From assembly GCF_030816715.1 (NCBI RefSeq), contig NZ_JAUSYH010000001.1:1798001-1862000 (forward strand): a stretch of 64,000 bases of DNA. The letters run 5' to 3'. Below are positions 61,043-64,000 of this stretch, in pieces. Made by a program: the position numbers and the translations under genes. The notes below the pieces were generated by a model. The model was not told where the DNA came from. It made no database searches and saw only the letters and a list, made by a program, of their open reading frames with translations. The stretch comes from Streptomyces achromogenes (GTDB lineage: Bacteria > Actinomycetota > Actinomycetes > Streptomycetales > Streptomycetaceae). Positions within the stretch are counted from its first letter, which is position 1. Each line of letters opens with the position of its first letter.

Positions 61043-61533
61043 GAGGGGCCTCCAGCCGTCGGCTCGTCCGTGCGGGCCGATGGTAGGGGCGTGGACATGA
61101 CCCCCGGGAGACCTCCGCCCCAACACGCGGCGGACGGCGGACGGCACGTGGTGTACGCCGGGTGCGCGAGGTCGCCTACGACGGATGCGGTCCGTGCGGT
61201 ACGTCGAGGTGACGGGTCGTCGGACGCGGAGATTCGCCGCGCGTGGCCGGGGAACCCGGTCGTCGCCGGCACGGGGCCCGTCGGCGACGGGGAGGATCCG
61301 GGGCCTTCCTCCCCCGTTTCCGGGGGCGGTCCTCCTCGTTCCGTCCGGATGACGGGCAGGCTACGGGCGTGCTGCCGCCGGACTGCCGACGGGCGGCTCT
61401 GCGGCCGTACAGGTAAACAAACGTCAACAGTGCGTAAGACCCGGGTGACCCGATGTGCGTCGGCCCCCGGCCCGCGAGTATCGTCCTCACCTGCACAGAC
61501 TCATACCGTTTTCCCTTGACATCGGAGGGCTCG
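61043..61533. other. Divergent promoter region of glpQ1 and the acyltransferase gene
   Basis: 491 bp without a supported gene. It contains an unusually AT-rich patch GGTAAACAAACGTCAACA (61411-61428), likely promoter DNA for one or both genes. No clear pair of PHO-box repeats (GTTCACC type) was found near the glpQ1 start. The frame upstream of the acyltransferase start has no ribosome site. Confidence 0.5.
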
Positions 61534-62205
61534 TTGTCGCGCTTCGCGCTCATCAAGGCAGTGCTCGGACCGATCATGCGCCTGATGTTCCGCCCCCGGG
61601 TCGAGGGCGCGGAGCACATCCCCGGCGACGGCCCCGTGATCCTGGCGGGCAATCACCTCACCTTCATCGACTCGATGATCCTGCCACTGGTGTGCGACCG
61701 ACAGGTCTTCTTCATCGGCAAGGACGAGTACGTCACCGGCAAGAGCCTGAAGGGCCGGCTGATGGCCTGGTTCTTCACCGGGGTCGGCATGATCCCGGTG
61801 GACCGGGACGGGGGCCGCGGCGGCGTCGCCGCGCTGATGACCGGGCGCCGGATCCTGGAGGAGGGCAAAGTCTTCGGGATCTACCCCGAGGGGACGCGGT
61901 CTCCCGACGGCCGCCTCTACCGGGGCCGTACCGGCATCGCGCGGCTGACCCTGATGACGGGTGCGCCCGTCGTGCCGTTCGCGATGATCGGCACGGACAA
62001 GCTGCAGCCGGGCGGAGCGGGCATGCCCCGCCCGGGCCGCGTGACGGTCCGGTTCGGCGAGGCGATGGAGTTCTCCCGGTACGACGGGATGGACCGGGAC
62101 CGCTATGTGCTCCGGGCCGTCACGGACTCCGTGATGACCGAGGTCATGCGGCTGTCGGGGCAGGAGTACGTGGACATGTACGCCACCAAGGCCAAGGCGG
62201 CGTAA
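61534..62205 (+). CDS. 1-acyl-sn-glycerol-3-phosphate acyltransferase
   Basis: 223 residues from a TTG start with GGAGGG a few bases upstream; the in-frame extension to 61453 lacks a site. PlsC motifs: AGNHLTFIDSM (H-x4-D), VDRDGGRGG, EGTRSPDGRLYRGRTG and PVVPFAMIGTD. It makes phosphatidic acid from lysophosphatidic acid at the membrane. It is divergent from the glpQ gene; a functional link through glycerol-phosphate lipids is possible. Confidence 0.9.
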   Translation: MSRFALIKAVLGPIMRLMFRPRVEGAEHIPGDGPVILAGNHLTFIDSMILPLVCDRQVFFIGKDEYVTGKSLKGRLMAWFFTGVGMIPVDRDGGRGGVAALMTGRRILEEGKVFGIYPEGTRSPDGRLYRGRTGIARLTLMTGAPVVPFAMIGTDKLQPGGAGMPRPGRVTVRFGEAMEFSRYDGMDRDRYVLRAVTDSVMTEVMRLSGQEYVDMYATKAKAA

Positions 62206-62257
62206 CCCCGCCGCCGGGGGGTGCTGGCGCCGTTCCCCGCGCCCCCGGTCGCCTCCC

Positions 62258-63781
62258 TCAGCCGGCGGTCTCCAGGCGCTGTCCCCTGAGCAGGAACCAC
62301 GCCGCGACCGCCGCCGCCAGCAGGACCGCCGCGCCCACCCCGGACGCCACCGCGAGGCCGTCGACGAAGGCCTCGCGGGCCGACGCCAGCATCTCCGCGC
62401 CCGCGGCCGGCGGCAGGTGCCCCGCCGCCTCCACCGCACCGCCCAGCGACTCGTGCGCCTGTTCCGGCGTGCCCGCCGGGGCCGCGAAGCCCCGGTAGAC
62501 GCCGGTCACGATCGAGCCGAGCAGGGCGATGCCGAGCGCCGCGCCGAGTTCGTACGCCGTCTCGGAGACGGCCGAGGCCGCGCCCGCCCGGTCCTTCGGC
62601 ACCGAGCTCAGGATGACGTCCGCCGTCACCGTGAACGAGAACCCGGCGCCCACGCCCACCACCAACAGGGCCGCGCCCAGCAGGGGGTAGCCGGTGGTCC
62701 CGGTGACCGTCGTCAGCGCGGCCAGTGCCAGGCCGATCGCCGCGAGACCGCCGGAGACCACGGCCCGCACCGAGAAGCGGCGCGCCACGCGGCCCGCCAG
62801 CAGACCGGCCGTCACCGCGCCCACCGCCGCCGGCAGTTCGGCCAGCCCCGCCTCCAGGGGCCTCCTGCCCTGGACCGACTGCAGGTACTGGGAGAGGAAG
62901 AACACCAGGCCGGACATGCCCAGCACGGTCAGCAGGTCGGCCAGGACCGCGCCGCTGAAACCGCGCCTGCGGAACAGCCGCATGTCCAGCAGCGGGACCG
63001 GGAGCGCGAACTGACGGCGCACGAAGCCGTACAGCGCCGCGGCGCCGAGCACGGCCGCGGCGAGGGTCCCCCAGGTCGGGCCGTGACCGGCGACCTCCTT
63101 CACGGCGTACACGACGGCGATCACGCCGACCAGCGACAGCGTCACGCTGACCAGGTCCCAGGGGCCGTGGTCGGGGTTCCTGGACTCGGGCAGCGTCTTC
63201 ACGCCGACCACCACGAGCACCACCATGACGGGCAGGTTGATGAGGAAGACCGAGCCCCACCAGAAGTGTTCGAGGAGGAATCCGCCCACGATCGGGCCGA
63301 CCGCGGTGCCCGCCGAGGCCGTCGCGCCCCAGATGCCGACGGCCAGGCTGCGTTCGCGCGGGTCGTGGAAGAGGTTGCGGATCAGCGCGAGGGTGGCCGG
63401 CATGAGGGTCGCTCCGGCCACGCCCAGCAGGGCGCGGGCCGCGATCATCGTCTCCGGGGACGTCGCGTAGGCGTTGAGGACCGATATGAGGCCGAACGCG
63501 GTGGCGCCGACCAGCAGGATCCGCTTGCGGCCGATGCGGTCGCCGAGGCTGCCCATGGAGACGAGCAGGCCGGCGATGACGAACGAGTAGACGTCGCCGA
63601 TCCAGAGCAACTGGGTGCCGGAGGGTTCGAGGTCCTCGCTGATGTACGGGGTCGCGAGACCGAGGACGGTCGCGTCGACGGCCACCAGCAGCACGGCGAG
63701 CACGAGGACGGAGAGCGCCGGCCAACGGTCGGGGCGCCTCACCGCCTCGGTCGTGGTCGCCGGCTGCAGGGTGCTGGTCAT
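62258..63781 (-). CDS. MFS exporter of the DHA2 (14-helix, EmrB/QacA) family
   Basis: 507 residues with 14 hydrophobic segments. DHA2 marks are the first helix AVLLVAVDATVLGLATPYI, motif A GSLGDRIGRKR and the motif C region GIWGATASAGTAVGPIVGG. Predicted drug/proton antiporter. ATG start. A probable TetR gene ends upstream, so it may be controlled locally, as is common for such exporters. Confidence 0.9.
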   Translation of the reverse strand: MTSTLQPATTTEAVRRPDRWPALSVLVLAVLLVAVDATVLGLATPYISEDLEPSGTQLLWIGDVYSFVIAGLLVSMGSLGDRIGRKRILLVGATAFGLISVLNAYATSPETMIAARALLGVAGATLMPATLALIRNLFHDPRERSLAVGIWGATASAGTAVGPIVGGFLLEHFWWGSVFLINLPVMVVLVVVGVKTLPESRNPDHGPWDLVSVTLSLVGVIAVVYAVKEVAGHGPTWGTLAAAVLGAAALYGFVRRQFALPVPLLDMRLFRRRGFSGAVLADLLTVLGMSGLVFFLSQYLQSVQGRRPLEAGLAELPAAVGAVTAGLLAGRVARRFSVRAVVSGGLAAIGLALAALTTVTGTTGYPLLGAALLVVGVGAGFSFTVTADVILSSVPKDRAGAASAVSETAYELGAALGIALLGSIVTGVYRGFAAPAGTPEQAHESLGGAVEAAGHLPPAAGAEMLASAREAFVDGLAVASGVGAAVLLAAAVAAWFLLRGQRLETAG

Positions 63782-63965
63782 GGTTCCTCTGTTCGTGAGC
63801 CGGGTGAGCCCAAGGATCGGGTGACGGGGATGGAGGGCCGCTCGAACCGGCGCAGGGCGGTCGGCGGCGGGCCGTGGGGCACCGAGCAGTGGGCCGCCTG
63901 ACGGTGGCGCCGAGCGGTGACGGCGCCGAACGGGGACGGCACCGAACGGTGGTGGTGCCGGGGCC

Positions 63966-64000
63966 CTAGTGGCGCAGGGCGCCGCCGAGCAGCAGCTCGG
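63966..64000 (-). CDS. C-terminal end of a probable TetR-family regulator (partial)
   Basis: Only the last ten residues, ELLLGGALRH then TAG, are inside the window. The ending resembles C-termini of actinobacterial TetR proteins, and the position just upstream of an MFS exporter on the same strand fits. Too short for a firm call. Confidence 0.4.
   Translation of the reverse strand, partial: ELLLGGALRH

Noticed and set aside
61043..61533. PHO-box repeats controlling glpQ1
   Set aside because: Only loose matches such as GTTTACC far from the start codon; the two adjacent 11-base repeats required for PhoP binding were not evident.

Overview
This window is chromosomal DNA from a Streptomyces, or a very close relative. 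The evidence is very high GC with third-position G/C in nearly every codon, many GTG starts and 4-base GTGA/ATGA start-stop overlaps. It also carries the sporulation gene ssgB, actinobacterial phosphatidylinositol-mannoside genes, Tat-exported lipoproteins and a transmembrane Ser/Thr kinase. From memory, gene order resembles the core chromosome of the Streptomyces coelicolor group; I could not run a comparison.

Layout. (1) 1-12418, all on the minus strand: a housekeeping run reading pgsA (PI-phosphate synthase), a PIM acyltransferase, pimA, a small membrane protein, pdxS-pdxT (vitamin B6), yebC-type regulator, ruvC-ruvA-ruvB (Holliday junction resolution), yajC-secD-secF (protein export) and the start of apt. 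(2) 12699-23000: an EF-G-like GTPase, a large unknown membrane protein, a HIT hydrolase, a potassium channel, thrS, two linked unknown genes (one DUF4365) and a DEDDh exonuclease. (3) 23094-33958: a 10.8-kb segment bounded by two identical, same-strand tRNA-Val(CAC) genes. It holds a START-like protein, a giant membrane protein and a five-gene minus-strand operon (binding protein, two CUT1 permeases, DUF624/YesL-like protein, Tat-exported YetA/PL26-like protein). That operon looks like uptake and cleavage of rhamnogalacturonan-type pectin. Two LacI-type palindromes precede it, followed by a 1-kb gene-free stretch with tandem 41/43-bp repeats. (4) 34088-41467: ssgB, a CGNR zinc-finger protein, small membrane proteins, a DsbA-like protein, a double GNAT, pabB-pabC (4-aminobenzoate/folate) and a tRNA array Gly-Cys-Val-Val-Val. 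(5) 41522-46493: zinc-ribbon protein, aminoglycoside-phosphotransferase-like protein, Ser/Thr kinase, a MITE-like element and a SpoU-type RNA methyltransferase. (6) 46558-53782: cobalamin/siroheme genes: a CysG-like fusion, a very large fusion of a disordered N-terminus with BluB and CobT, and CobL. (7) 53878-57689: a GNAT and the metNIQ methionine importer, preceded by a short ORF ending in a Cys/Met-rich tail that looks like a translational attenuator. (8) 57971-64000: two small membrane proteins, GNAT, sigma-like factor, secreted GlpQ-type phosphodiesterase, acyl-glycerophosphate acyltransferase, an MFS exporter and the end of a probable TetR gene.

The most interesting leads are the Cys/Met-rich leader peptide before metNIQ, the 1417-residue BluB-CobT fusion, the tRNA-flanked pectin-type segment with its operator pair, the minisatellite-like repeat, and the MITE-like element at the 3' end of the RNA methyltransferase gene. 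No CRISPR array, integrase, transposase or obvious phage-defence locus was seen.
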